Made by a program: the position numbers and the translations under genes. This document shows positions 11,265-22,262 of a stretch of DNA of 64,000 bases, piece after piece. Source of the stretch: Scilla litardierei (lineage: Eukaryota > Streptophyta > Magnoliopsida > Asparagales > Asparagaceae); assembly GCA_030789695.1 (NCBI GenBank), contig CM061138.1, positions 14,642,214 to 14,706,213 on the forward strand. Reading direction: 5' to 3'. Within the stretch, counting starts at the first letter, position 1. Every line of letters starts with the position of its first letter. The notes under the pieces are model-generated. The model was not told the origin of the DNA and ran no database searches. It worked only from the letters and a program-made list of their open reading frames with translations.

Positions 11265-14037
11265 TGTAACGACCTGTATTTTTTAGTCGTGTTTTGTGTG
11301 CCTGTATTTTTTTAACTTCGATCGTCCGGATATTTTCGTTCGAGTGATTTTTTCGTCCACGTCGACGCGAGCGCGTCTCTGTTTTTTGTTTTTTTACCGT
11401 GTCGTAACTATTGGCTTATTAACCTTAACTAATTACTTTTAACTAAAATGTAATTACTACTTAACTAAATTACTTTAACCATAACCCTACCCAATTGAAT
11501 CCCACCGAAAATCGGTGAGATCCAACATCCACATCCATTTTCCCCCACCTCCAGCTCTCCTCATCAACAGGCTGCTTCCTCCCCTCCATTGTTCTTAAAC
11601 AACAACAACAACATCGTCAACATCCTCATCTCCATGCAATCCCATCTCACTGCAATTTTCTCCCCATCTCCTTCTTCCTTCAAGAAACCCAAAATCAGCC
11701 TCTTACAACCCTCAATTCATCACCCAAATTTTCCCAACAATTGAAATCAACAAACCCAATTTCACAAGACCGAAACCAATTCAGCCACTACTCCAATTCA
11801 ACCCAAAATTGGAATTCAAACCCAAAATCTAACCCAAACCTAAAATCAGAAATTGAGAGGAGGTGAAATCCAAATCGAAATTTAAATTGAAATCCCAAAT
11901 TGAAACCCAAATTGAGATTAAATCAACCCCAAAAATCAGTTTTCCTCCCTCCTCTCTCTCTCTGCCCTCCTCCTACACCCCTCTGCCGCCGGCCTCCCCT
12001 GCAGGCCCCGCCTTACCGCCACCGATCCGCCGAGGCCGCCGCACCCCGACCCCCCCCCCCCCCCCCGGTGCCGTGCCCCGCCCATACCGACGCTGACCTG
12101 CCCAGGCCGCCGCACCCCCCCCCCCCCCCTTGCCGTGAATTCTTTGCGAAAACAAAAAAAGAGAAAAAAAACAGAGAAGAGAACAGAAAGAAACAGAAGT
12201 AAAAGAAGAAGGAATAAAAGGAGAGGAAGAAAGGTATATTTCTTATTAGGTTTTTTTAAGTTATTGGGTATGGGGTATAAAGTTATTCTTATTGGGTTTT
12301 AAGTAGTTAATGGGTTTAGATGAACTATACTTATTGGGTATGTGTTCAAATAAATTTTTATTGAATTGGGATTGGGTAAGTTAGTAGCTTAATGGGTGCC
12401 TGAACTATACATATTGAGTTGGAATGGGCAAGTTATTTCTTATTGGGTATTTGAGATATAACAATTGCTTGTTGGGTTTAATTGAACTATTAACCTATTG
12501 GGCTTTAGGTCTACTTGTTGGGTATAAACCATTAACTTAATGAATCATTCGGCCATTTTGATAAGTTAATTGATTATTCAAGTTTTATTATAAAATGAGT
12601 TTAAGTGAGTTTAAAAATCAATTAGTATAAAATTGTTAAGTTAATATTAGTTTTTGTTAATATTAGTTATTAATATGTGTTCACGGTTAGTATGTAAGTA
12701 TACTTACATAACAGTTAGTGATATTAATGTTAGAAATAAAAATAGGTTAGTTTATAATGGTAATTAATTAGTTAAAACTTCTGTTTGATATTATATACGT
12801 GAAGCAGATAAAACGCGCCTTACACTACCACCACTTGGACACCCAACATCACCCCGATGCAAGTATTTTATGGTAAATGAATGGCAAATTGAACTGTTCA
12901 AAATTAGTAAAAAAAACCTTATTTTAGTGTGCTTGTCGACTTTAGTAGCCAAATAGTGTGCTTTCATTTTGCTTGTTTTCTTCTAATTTAAATGGACACA
13001 TCATATTAATGTTGATCATTTATAACAAATCACTACATGCATGCTATTAAATGGAACGACCTTTACTACCTGCATGCTATCAAGTTGAACTAATTTGTAA
13101 AGAGTGTATGTTATAACTTGAAACATATATGTGGAACCATCGAATACAGATGGAATGAAACCATCGAATACAGATGGGATGGAACCTAGTCGGTGACTAA
13201 AAAGACACTTTGGGTGGGGTTGGTTCATGTAGTAGAGCCCGTAAATGTGGCTTGAACATCTTACGACTACCTCCATACCACACTAATGGAGGCAAGTATC
13301 TTGGCCATCTTCCAGGTTAGGAATGGCAAGAAGCGTCACGGTAAACCCCCGATTATAGGGTGTATCGAGAACATTTACCTACTCAGACATGAACTTATCA
13401 CGAGCACAAACAATCAAATACTCAATATACAACTGCTTTACTTTTTGAACTGCAAAGTCATACATGCTCGTACTTTACTTTTCTGCACTTATTATTCATA
13501 AAACTGTACTAACGCTCTTTTATCCTTTTCTAAGTTATTCTTTATTTCATTACTTTAAATATCTTGCCGAGCTTATCGCTGACATATATTTTAATGTATT
13601 GATGAAATATATGTTAGGTTCAGAGACAGAGTACATCAAGGACCATACTTTTGAGGATCCTATCTTTGAGGTGGACCCCGCAGATCAGAGCTACGAGGAC
13701 GCTAAGATCCTCCCTGCTGAAGACTAGAGCGAGCTATTTCGATTTCAGTTTTATTAATTAACTTGTTGCTTTCAGGGGTGTTTGCTTTCAGCAGATTATA
13801 CGGCCATGCCAGGCCTTAATTTCTTTGTGTATGTTGTTTTAAAAACGCTGGTGTTAAAAATGTAATGACTATTTATGTTGCTTCTGAGAAATTCGCGTGC
13901 AGGGGCCTGCTTTGCTAATTAACGCTTATTGTGCTTAAGTCAAAAAAGAAAGAAAAAAGTACATCTTCTTTGCTTTAAGCACATGCGGACCCGCTCGCGT
14001 CCTCACTCCCAAGTATAATGGGAAGCGGGTCGTGACA
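11265..14037 (+). mobile_element. solo LTR (Ty3/gypsy type) inside the hAT transposase
   Basis: It begins TGTAACGACC and ends GGTCGTGACA, an inverted repeat with TG...CA ends, and is flanked by a perfect AACGT duplication. The 2.8-kb body has no gag-pol. A long LTR starting TGTAACGACC with a GTCGACGCGAGCGCGTCTC block (11358-11376) resembles chromovirus (Tekay-like) LTRs. That assignment is from memory and is inference. It interrupts the transposase coding region, whose reading resumes after 14042. Two poly-C runs occur (about 12050-12066 and 12115-12129). A two-exon conserved reading frame lies at 12808-13727. Confidence 0.85.
12808..13727 (+). other. putative two-exon small ORF inside the solo LTR (copy A)
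   Basis: An exon at 12808-12862 follows an acceptor-like GAAGCAG and reads IKRALHYHHLDTQHHPDA plus one base. A donor-like CAA|GTATTT begins the intron, and an acceptor ATGTTAG ends it at 13617. The last exon (13618-13727) starts with two bases of the split codon and reads on to FEVDPADQSYEDAKILPAED and a stop. The solo LTR at 19809-22262 has the same arrangement, phase and ending (21059-21982). Conservation of frame and splice phase between two diverged LTRs is what suggests coding. Upstream exons and a start codon are not identified. Function unknown. Confidence 0.4.
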
Positions 14038-14042
14038 AACGT
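14038..14042. repeat. target-site duplication AACGT (right)
   Basis: Second copy of the 5-bp duplication flanking the solo LTR. Confidence 0.9.
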
Positions 14043-14661
14043 ATTATGAAAACATGAAATTTCCCTCAGATGAACCTTTAGCTACGTTTAATATTAGCTT
14101 AAGAACCATTTTTGCTACTTATGAGACTAGATTCGGTAGATCTTCACATACTGCTTATGTGCATGCTTCTTCTTCTTCTTCTTCTTCGACGAGTAGGATC
14201 CGATAGATTTTAGGAAAGAAGAAACAAAAAACATTAGAGACATATAGTTCTTCTAGTGAACTGTCCAAGTATTTAGCAAATCCGTTTCCTTTTACAGAGG
14301 AAGAAATGGATGATGAGAATTTAGATGCTCTGGCCTGGTGGAAAGGATATGAATCTTGTATCCAATTCTTACCATCGTGGCTCGTGATTTGTTAGCAGTC
14401 CCTAAATCTACCGTTGCTTCGGAGTCTGCTTTTAGTGCAAGTGGTCGCGTTCTGAGCGACAAGAGTTCAAGGCTGAAGGAAGACATAGTTGAAGTTGCAG
14501 TTTGTGCGGAAGATTGGTTCCATGCTGAAAACCGCTCCCATGATGAGAATGGCCTTTCCGAAGATTCCGACGAAGAAGATACACAATGTGAGTTGTTTTC
14601 CATTTTTACATGTATTATCATTTTCTTATTTGTATTAGAGTTCTTTTTTGCCATTGTATGA
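14043..14661 (+). pseudogene. hAT transposase, C-terminal dimerisation domain
   Basis: After the solo LTR the transposase resumes with YYENMKFPSDEP, a serine run and a block ending DALAWWKGYES. A shift near 14350 changes frame, and 14356 onward reads YPILTIVARDLLAVPKSTVASESAFSASGRVL in sense (motifs: ARDLLAVP, VASESAFS, AEDWF). This is the hAT C-terminal dimerisation domain. A stop at about 14200 and the frame change show that it is inactive. Confidence 0.87.
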
Positions 14662-14887
14662 GGGGTAAAGCTGGCCGACTTAAGTCCCCCCAAAAAATTA
14701 AATTAATAAAATTTAATTGTTCAACTCGGAACCTTCAGAATTTCGGACTTAAATACGCTTTCTGTACAATGGCAATATTGTATCTATTTAGCAATAAAAG
14801 AATTTAATTTTTTCTCATTTTTTAATTTTCTAACTACTTACAAAAGACTATCTATTTGTAGTTTTTTTATAAAATACTATGTTTTTA

Positions 14888-15036
14888 ATAAATATCTATT
14901 TTTTTGATACATCGGAAAGCTGGTTAAAGGCGCGCGCACGTTCCGCATCCACCAGGGATCGAACCCTGGTGGCCTCACTAGAAAGCGGAGGTAAATGCCG
15001 ATAGACTACAGTCCTTTGGCATAAATATCTATTTTT
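14888..15036 (-). mobile_element. tRNA-related SINE with 16-bp target duplication
   Basis: ATAAATATCTATTTTT at 14888-14903 recurs exactly at 15021-15036. The 117-bp insert between them reads on the minus strand from GCCAAAGGACTG through TAGTCTATCGG (A-box-like) and GGTTCGATCCC (B box). It ends in a short A-run, which is the T-run at 14899-14905. Internal pol III boxes plus an A-tail and long duplications define a SINE. It lies in the hAT 3' untranslated region. The body is short, so it may be a truncated or unusual family. Confidence 0.75.
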
Positions 15037-15289
15037 CCAAAAAACTATAGTCTACATATATATATTATATACTGTGTAAATATATTTTTTCATTTTTAAA
15101 GAATTTTTTTATGAATTTTAAAGATCTTTTTATTAAAAAATTATTTTTTTGAAAAGCTCGGTCCGGTCCGGCTAGGCACGGGCCTGGCCGGGGTCCGGAC
15201 AGTAACCGGGCATCCCGGCCCTAGACCCCTACCGGGCTGGCCCAGGCCATTTGGTCAAGTGGGCTGACCCGGCCCGTTGGACACCTTGA

Positions 15290-16224
15290 GCGGCCAAGGT
15301 ATCCTTCGCGGGTCTAAGCCATCGTTCCCAGCTGAAGTTGAAACCAGTATTCCCTACTGCATTGTGGCAAAAGACGCGATAGCAATCGCATCTTCAGCTA
15401 GCAAATCACGATTACTGCCTGATGAAAGTGAGATTATGTCAACTACGTTTGCAATGGCCTGGTCGACTGCAGCGATGTTACCAGACATATAAAGGCCGAC
15501 CGTTCCAGGAGGCCTGGTAATTGGTCGCACTGGCATGCGGTGCCATTCCTCTAGCCGTGCCGGCTGCATATCCAAAATAAGTGAGAAAGTTCACGGAGGC
15601 CATTCTTATCTCTCCCTGTATTGTTGAGGGAAGCTGGTGGATTGTCTTTAGAGAAGCCGTTGTTAGAGAACTGCGCACCCATGAGCTCGCGGTTGCACGA
15701 CGAGGAGTAGAAGTCTACGCTGTCCTTAAAAGGCTTTCGCATTCCTGCCCAACTCCGGTGTGGCCAATGCCAATGCTGATGCCTTCACCTTGCCGAGAGG
15801 CCGGCCAGATCCTGGCAGTTGGAGGGAGGGAAAGGAACTCACAAGTGTGGGTGTTATCAAGGGAGTCCTGACCATCAGAATGGGCCACACAAACCCTCGG
15901 ATTCGGTCCAGAGATTTGAGCTCTTCAACTTCAAGTAACATTGCAGCACCAAAGCCATGGATAGCATTCTCATACAGATGGATAGGAGTTGGAATCGAGA
16001 TTTGTGCAGCATCAGCATCAAAAGAAGATAGGGACTGCCGAGGGAAAGTATAAGAGTGGTAATGAAAAGTGAACGCCTTGGGCAAGGGCCGACTTGTCCA
16101 TGTGTACAATGTATGTCGCTCTCTTGCCTGCGGGCGACGATGATAGCAAGAAGTAGACGGCGAGGACACAAAGAAGGCCTTTTTCGATAGCAGACAGGGC
16201 ATGCTGTAACTTGACCTCGAACAA
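15290..16224 (-). pseudogene. subtilisin-like serine protease (plant SBT1-like), upstream fragment
   Basis: Plant subtilases are secreted proteases. The N-terminus (16188-16085) has a hydrophobic signal-like stretch (LLCVLAVYFLLSSS) and the inhibitor prodomain start ATYIVHMDKSA. A one-base shift near 16085 leads into PKAFTFHYHSYTF and ENAIHGFGAAM (prodomain). The catalytic Asp region reads GIGHTGVGQECES, where the family has IGVIDTGVWPES, so the Asp appears to be His. Then come SSSCNRELMGAQF, GTARGMAPHA, AVDQAIANVVDIISLSSGS and GILVSTSAGNDG, in several frames. The catalytic His motif is degraded (GRDKNGLRELS). The gene stops at the hAT element and resumes at 8965. It lies downstream of the kinase on the same strand. 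Confidence 0.82.
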
Positions 16225-16587
16225 TTAGAGATATTGCCAGTCAGCTTCGCTTTTGCATGAACTCTGTACCCTAGAAGTTAAACGAGAACTCACAAATGGC
16301 CATAGAGAAGTGATCTTCTACAGTCCTCATCGTCAAACACTACCCATTGTGGATAGAATCAGCATTAACTCGATAAGGACTTGAATTCGTATAAATCGCT
16401 ATAGATCCAACCTTCGGGCAAGTTACAGATAGAGAAATTTGACCAAATCCATAAGTAAAAGAAAAGCTAAAGAAGCCAGTTTAGCTTCCACGCCCATCCT
16501 AAACGATGGCCAATTCATAAAGAATAGTAATACTAAAACCTACTAATGGGGAAGAATACTAGAGCTAAAAAACGAAGGGGTACAAAC
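16225..16587. other. short intergenic spacer
   Basis: Sequence between the subtilase start and the kinase stop. It should hold the kinase 3' untranslated region on the minus strand; no poly(A) signal was assigned. Confidence 0.4.
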
Positions 16588-17123
16588 TCAGACGGAGAAA
16601 GGAGGCGAATGAGGTGAGCCAGTCTCAAGCAAGACACTCCGACTGCAATAGGATCTAGAAGTACTGGAAGAAGACATCAGACATCTCTGATCGCCACTGT
16701 GAGGGACCATTTCATTACGGTATGCCATAAATCTGCTACTAGTCCTCCCCAAACCAGTGCCCCGGCCATCATCCTCCATAGACTGGGAAAAGACATCGTT
16801 GATGGGATCTAAGCTCTCTGAGAACACCCTAAGGATCTGTTTGATGGATGGCCTTGACCGCCCTTCTCGTTGGGTGCACCATTGTATGACACCCACTATC
16901 ATTTGGAGTTGGTCCATGTCAAACAAGTCACCAATCCGAGAATCCACCAGCTCGGGCAGCCTAGACTCAGAGGTCATGAATTTCAGAGACCATTCGACCA
17001 CGTTCTTGTTATCTTGTATAGCTCTCCTTCCCGTCACAAGTTCCAGTAGTAGAACACCGTAGCTATATATATCGCTCTTCTCTGTCAGCTCCTGAGTCAC
17101 TACGTATTCTGGATCCATGTAAC
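16588..17123 (-). CDS. receptor-like protein kinase, last exon
   Basis: Minus-strand exon with acceptor TGATTGCAG before 17123 and the stop at 16588. The last base of the previous exon plus GT give Gly, then YMDPEYVVTQELTEKSDIYS, the activation-segment end (PE in place of the APE motif) and subdomain IX. It continues VLLLELVTGRRAIQDNKNVV, then SRPSIKQILRVFSES, and a serine-rich tail of about 60 residues. The sequence closely resembles the plant kinase family of Arabidopsis At1g49730 (from memory). No stops or frameshifts occur. The two preceding exons are 29 kb away at 46203-46455. Membrane receptor role is inferred from the family; the extracellular exons are not in the window. Confidence 0.88.
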
Positions 17124-18313
17124 CTGCAATCATTAGATAAGTCGATAATTTCTGCAACAACATTCCGACTAGCTCATTTGGAGGTGGGAGTTAGGTCGTG
17201 TTAATTTCCTCAAATAGCCAAAATTTGTAGGGAGGAAGGACCAAGGATCCTATGTGAATTTTTAAAGTTATTTAAGCACAGAATTACTTTATTTTCATTA
17301 TTTTGGAGTCAATGAAATTAGCTTGCCTGTTTGATGAGGAGTTGGCTCATCAATAACGTACTCTATACAAATTCCACATAAAGTATGGATGAGTTGACTC
17401 CCCTAGTAATTCATTTGGATGAATTTTTATTATCATACGACCAATCTAAAATAACCATCCTTAATGCAGGCAGTGAACTAACCTCCAAACCGAGACACTA
17501 ATCTGCATATAGACACTGGAAAATTATTATTATTAACTACTTCAACTATCAACCAATTAGCATCACTCAGCTTATTTTAGCAAACATCATGGAAGAGCAT
17601 GCTTATTAATACTTACAAAATTATCTGATAATATATCTTTTTTTTGGCCTCATTACCACATATGCACGCATGCATTGCATTCTTCCTACTGAATCCCAAT
17701 TGATTCATCTTCAATAAGCCCCCCTGAACTGTAACAGCTGTATCTACTGTTCCCTCAATAACTGGTGCATCCATGGCATGGAAGCACCATCAAACAGCGA
17801 GGTAACTTCGTGTTGGATCTTTAAAGCAATGGAATTTCCTTCCATTTCAAGTCAACAATTAACGTTACCACCTAGTCTCATTTTATGCTCAGGACATCAT
17901 CAGACTTCTCTGTCTCTGCACATGAACCGACACAAGGTGGATCATAAGAGGGCCCAGTCATATCATCTTATATTCAGGCATAGATATTGGTTATTCTAGG
18001 CAATACTAATTAGGCTTATGATCCATCCACAAGTTCAAGGAACACCTCTAGCCAACAGAATGAAATGAATTTTTCTCCCCTATTTAGGTGTGATCCGAAT
18101 AGAGTTGACCACCTTATTCATTAGAAAACCAAGGAGCAATCCTCCAAATTACCTGGTTAACGAGTTCGTCAAGATCTAGAACAATTTGATTTTCAAGTAG
18201 GAGCTGCATTTTATAAGGTATAGCATAAGCTGAAGATTCAAACCGAATAAAATTGTATTTATGCAGTAGGTTCTAGATTATAAAATAATTAACAAACAAA
18301 CAAATGAAAATTG
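17124..18313 (-). other. kinase intron, proximal part
   Basis: Start of the acceptor side of the large intron, AT-rich. No coding or repeat family is recognised before the copia-A LTR. Confidence 0.55.
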
Positions 18314-19025
18314 TGAAAGTAGGCTCGATTGATGCGTTGAAGAAGTATTTAAGATGTGCAAACGAGCTATCAGGTGCAAGGCTAGCTCGTTTGTGCTCTG
18401 GATCCCACCTATCTGGCTCTGCACGAGTTAGATACGGGGATTCCGAGCTAATGGACTTCTACTTGCATTGATTCTTAGGTCTAAGAATAAGTAGTTCACA
18501 GCTCGGCAACTCTACAGCCCGAGCTTCGAATAGCTTGGCTCAGCACTTCGTCGCCTCGATCTTCAACAGGGAGTCCGACAGCACGGAGAGACCAACCATA
18601 TGATGCAATGTCCTATTTGAAGCAGAGTTGTGATTAGATTAGAAATTCGTTTGAATCGGAATTCTAGTCAAATAGAAATTTCTCTTCTATTAGAACACCT
18701 ATTGTGCCATAGGCTAAATAAGGAGTGTTTAGACGATGGTTTTGTCGTCAATCGTGATTGCAATATTGTGAGTTGTGAGCCGCCATTGTTGAGGGCCAAC
18801 TTTGAGAGATTGTATTGAAAGCTTCTGAGGAGATCTTAAGTGCTTCTTTTTCGTTGTGAAGTTGAAGATTTGTAGTTTATTCTCCTCTTTCGTAATAAAG
18901 CTCAATAGTGTTCTTGTGGCCAGTCGACGGCCTAAAGTTGCAATCTTTACTGTGCTCTGTGTGTTTGTTGCTCGTCTTTCATCACCCATCGTCCGACAAT
19001 CTTTATTTCTGCTTGTTCATGTGCA
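18314..19025 (+). repeat. copia-A 5' LTR
   Basis: 712 bp, TGAAAGTAGG...TGTGCA. It aligns along its length with the two pieces of the 3' LTR (for example GGCTAGCTCGTTTGTGCTCT in both). Confidence 0.85.
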
Positions 19026-19033
19026 AAAAAAAT

Positions 19034-19045
19034 TGGTATCAGAGC
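19034..19045 (+). promoter_or_regulatory. copia-A primer-binding site
   Basis: TGGTATCAGAGC, complementary to the 3' end of initiator tRNA-Met, eight bases after the 5' LTR. Confidence 0.85.
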
Positions 19046-19078
19046 TATACGGTTCGGAGATCTACATAGGTGGCGAAG

Positions 19079-19808
19079 ATGAGCAGCAGCGGCGGCGATG
19101 ATAACACTCCGAAGGCATCGACATTTAGAGAGCATGCTCCAGCGACTCGGACTATCGTGTCTAACATGAAGTTCGAAATTAAAGTGTTTGATGTAAAAAT
19201 CAACTTCGGTATGTGGAGATGCAAGATCTTGGATGTCTTGAACCAACTTGGTCAAGATATCGCATTGGATGAGAAGCCGACAAGCATGTTGGACTCGGAG
19301 TGGAGAACTTTGGATCGCAAGGATCTGATTGTATCTGACGAATGAGAAGAAATACATGTTCATGGAGGATACAAATGTATAGAAGTCTTGGAATGAGCTT
19401 GGCGACAAGTATATGAAGAAGTACATCCAAAACCGACTGCATTTGAAGAAGCGGTTCGGTTTGAAGCTTGAAGGAGTCTCTATTAAAGAGTATCTCGACT
19501 ACTACAACAAACTTCTAACCGACCTAAAGAACGTCGATGTCAAAGTTGACGACGAAGATAAAGCAATGATTGTCTTCAATTCTCTACCCAATGATTACGA
19601 GTACTTGGAGTCGATCATACTTACGGTAAGAACTCAATCACGTTTGAAGATGTGTCCAATGCTCTTACGAGCAATGAGTTCAGGAAGAACGACGACACGA
19701 GAAGCCGAGTTAACAACGCTCTTACTGTGGTAAGAGGTCGGAGCAATGATAGGGATGGAGCTCGAAAGAGGTATTTCTGATCTATGTCCAGGGACAAGAG
19801 TAGAGGTT
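19079..19808 (+). pseudogene. copia-A gag (5' part)
   Basis: The start at 19079 reads MSSSGGDDNTPKAS and then MKFEIKVFDVKINFGMWRCK and LNQLGQDIALDEKP, the copia gag N-terminal and capsid region. A frameshift near 19340 and stops precede the next block, 19413-19733 (YMKKYIQNRLHLKKRF, then EYLDYYNKLLTDL), in another frame. The coding sequence reaches SMSRDKSRG just before the solo LTR at 19809, where the zinc-knuckle region would begin. Gag would form the particle that packages RNA; this copy is broken. Confidence 0.8.
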
Positions 19809-20153
19809 TGCAACGGCCTGTATTTTAGGCATGTTTAAGTTCGTGCGTGCCGGTAATTTATTTCGGTCATCCGAGTGATTTTTCGTCTGTATGTTTCTTT
19901 CTCCTATGCGTCGACACGAGTGCGTCTCTGTTTTTAAATTTTTTTACCATGTCGTGATTAATTAACTTATAACTCTAACTAATTTCTCCTAACTAAATCA
20001 TTAATTACCTTAACCCCTAACCCTACACCATTAAACCACCGTATGTATTGGTGAAACCCAACCCCGACCAGATCAAAATTTCTCGTTCTCTCCCCCACCT
20101 AATTTACTTCTCCTTTAATCAATCAACCACACTTCGTTATCTTTAAATAGAAC

Positions 20154-20399
20154 ATGAGCAGCAGAAGAATCATCATCTTCATCCTCCCCTCTCTGCTCTT
20201 CCCTTTCCTCTTCCATTCTCAATCAAACCCCAAACAGCATGATCACCCCAATTTCCTCCAACAAAAGTCAAATCAAACATTCAGCCAAGAAATCTATACC
20301 AATTTCACAAATCCCAATCAACATTTACCAAAAATCAAAACCCAAATCAAACACCTAAAATCAGAAATTGAGGGAGAGAATAATTCAAATCTGTTTTAG
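20154..20399 (+). other. 81-residue frame with a hydrophobic N-terminus in the solo LTR
   Basis: It starts MSSRRIIIFILPSLLFPFLF, a signal-peptide-like segment, followed by an Asn/Gln-rich tail and a stop. The corresponding region of the other solo LTR (about 11640-11870) is similar in base composition but lacks this ATG. It may be only untranslated leader. Confidence 0.2.
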
Positions 20400-21058
20400 A
20401 TCTGAAGCAACAACAATACAAATCCAATCCCTCGTCTCTCCCGTGCCCTCTCCTCCCTGCCCAGGCCGCGCCGTCGCCCTCCCTGTCGAAGCCCCGCCGC
20501 CGATTTCTACACGCGGCGCCGCATAGCACGCCGCCGCAGCCCCGCGCGCCTGCCGCCGCCGGTTGCCGCCCAGCCTTGCCGCCCCTTGTCGTTCCTTGTT
20601 GTTAGAACAAAAAAAGAAAAAAGAAAGAAGAGGAATGAAAAAGAAAGGGAAAGAAGAAGAATAGAACAGAAAGAGAGAAGAAGATAGAAGAGAGTAATCG
20701 TATTGGGTTAAGTTTTGCTAACGGATATGGGTGTTGGGTGATAGCTTATTGAGTATGGTTTCAAATGATATTAGTTTGGGTATGGATTTTGGGTATACAG
20801 TTATCCTATTGGGCTTTAATTGGCTTACTGGGTTTTAAATTGGGTATTGCATAGTGGGTATTGGGTTTAAATTATGCTTAATGGGTTTATTGGGTTTAGA
20901 TGAATTATAGCTTATTGGGTTTTGGGTCCTAATGAATTCAATTAAGTTAATTGGTTATTTGGGTTGTTGGTTTATTTAAGTTATTATAAATTGTTAGTTT
21001 AATAACATTTTAATCTGTTATGATCGGCTAGCTTAATATCGTATATCTAATGACGCAG

Positions 21059-21982
21059 ATACGTCGCGTCTTTCCATACAATTGCTTGGACACCCAAAAC
21101 CGTCCCGGTCAGGCAAGTGTGCAAATTATTGCAGCTTAATATATATTAATCACATTTTGACTTGTTAACGAAAAACACTTGTACACAGCACGTTTATTAA
21201 TTAACCAACAATTTGCCTTGTTTTAGATTGTGCTAAATGTCAAAATGAAAATATGAAAATGCTAATGATTAATATGGTATCATGCTCACATCATGCTTGT
21301 ACACACTTGTTAGAATGAACATTGATGGAATAACTTGAAAGAACTTGAATTCGTGGATTCGTGCGCCTCAAAGGCAAAAATCTTGAATTCGTGAACTCGT
21401 GCAACTTGATTAGGCTGACTCGTGTTCCATCACAACATTTGGGTGTGGTTAGAGTTGAGCGGCCACTAAGCGTGTGCAAGGGTCACCTTCAAGAGCACCA
21501 CCCGCATGCGGTGGTTGGCGTCAATCACGATTATACCCCTGTGAGAAGGACTGACTCACTCACCACGGCTTAAAGGCGAGAACCCTATACAGATAGATAT
21601 CATATGCATGAAACTTAAATCGTTTATCGTCACTTCACTTGCACACTAGAATTGCTATGACTATAGCCTTGTACTATCTTTAGAACTATCATGTTCATAA
21701 ATGCTTTTACTTTAACTGCTTCGAACTGTCATGTTCATAACTGCATGTTGAATAAATGTATAACTGCGACTTTAGAACTAATATCATCATTTAAATCTGT
21801 TTAATAATTCGTACACTTCGACTTGGGTCATCTCACTATTTACTTGCCAGACCATTGCTGACACATTCATGTTTTTGGAATGTATGTCAGATCGCGCGAT
21901 AGATTACCAGGAGTTGTTTGAGGTGACTGACCCCGAGAACCAGGAGTTTGTGGACCCAGAGTCGCTCCCTGCGGAGGATTAG
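21059..21982 (+). other. putative two-exon small ORF inside the solo LTR (copy B)
   Basis: Exon 21059-21116, after the acceptor-like GACGCAG, reads IRRVFPYNCLDTQNRPGQA plus one base. Donor CAA|GTGTGC, acceptor ATGTCAG at 21890. The last exon 21891-21982 begins with two bases of the split codon and reads RAIDYQELFEVTDPENQEF, ending SLPAED and a stop. Shared with copy A: I-x-R, Y-x-x-LDTQ-x-x-P, FEV, D-P, LPAED-stop and the same intron phase. Exon lengths differ by three bases, keeping the frame. Function unknown; no upstream start identified. Confidence 0.4.
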
Positions 21983-22262
21983 AGACTTGTTCTGTTGTTT
22001 CAGATTTGCTTCCTTGTAGTAGGAGTATGTTTCTATGTTGTTTTTCCTTTGGCCATGCTGAGGCCGTGTTGCTTTTATTTCGTGTACGAACTTCTGGATG
22101 TGGCTTGAATTTAATGGATGTTTTTATTGTTCTGAATGCATGCAAGAATCCTGCATGGTTGTTATCACAGATGCTTACTGAACTCGAGCTTCATCGCTCC
22201 AGTTCATGCAGACCTTTGTAACGTTCTCGCTTCAATCGTATTTTGGGAAGTGTGACGTTACA

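Larger units (their letters stand above)
8966..15289 (+). mobile_element. hAT-superfamily transposon with internal insertions
   Basis: Left end: TCAAGATGGCCAAAGGGCC. The right end read inward is TCAAGGTGTCCAACGGGCC, an imperfect terminal inverted repeat. Both ends carry GC-rich blocks of GGCCC/GGGCC (8973-9160 and 15150-15285). The flanks GCGTCCCA (8958-8965) and GCGGCCAA (15290-15297) agree at 6 of 8 positions, consistent with an old 8-bp hAT duplication. Excising the element restores the subtilase frame. It encodes a broken transposase in two blocks separated by a solo LTR (11265-14037). It also carries a SINE (14904-15020). Without the nested LTR it would be about 3.5 kb, a normal hAT size. 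Confidence 0.88.
19809..22262 (+). mobile_element. solo LTR (same superfamily as 11265-14037) in copia-A gag
   Basis: It begins TGCAACGGCC and ends GACGTTACA. Body features parallel the other solo LTR in order: CGTCGACACGAGTGCGTCTC near 19908-19930, a C/A-rich leader, a GC-rich block (20440-20600), GGGTTTTA-rich AT sequence, then the two small exons. It interrupts gag between the MSRDKSRG segment and the GPSHKDLAKDQC segment, which are adjacent in copia-2. The flanking 5 bp (AGGTT/GGGTC) match poorly, suggesting age or slightly misplaced ends. No gag-pol is present. Confidence 0.75.

Noticed and set aside
11863..12202. Pro/Arg-rich frames in the solo LTR
   Set aside because: They come from poly-C and GC-rich DNA and are open on both strands; no conserved counterpart.
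15354..15871. Plus-strand frames over the subtilase region
   Set aside because: Antisense shadows; subtilase motifs lie on the minus strand.
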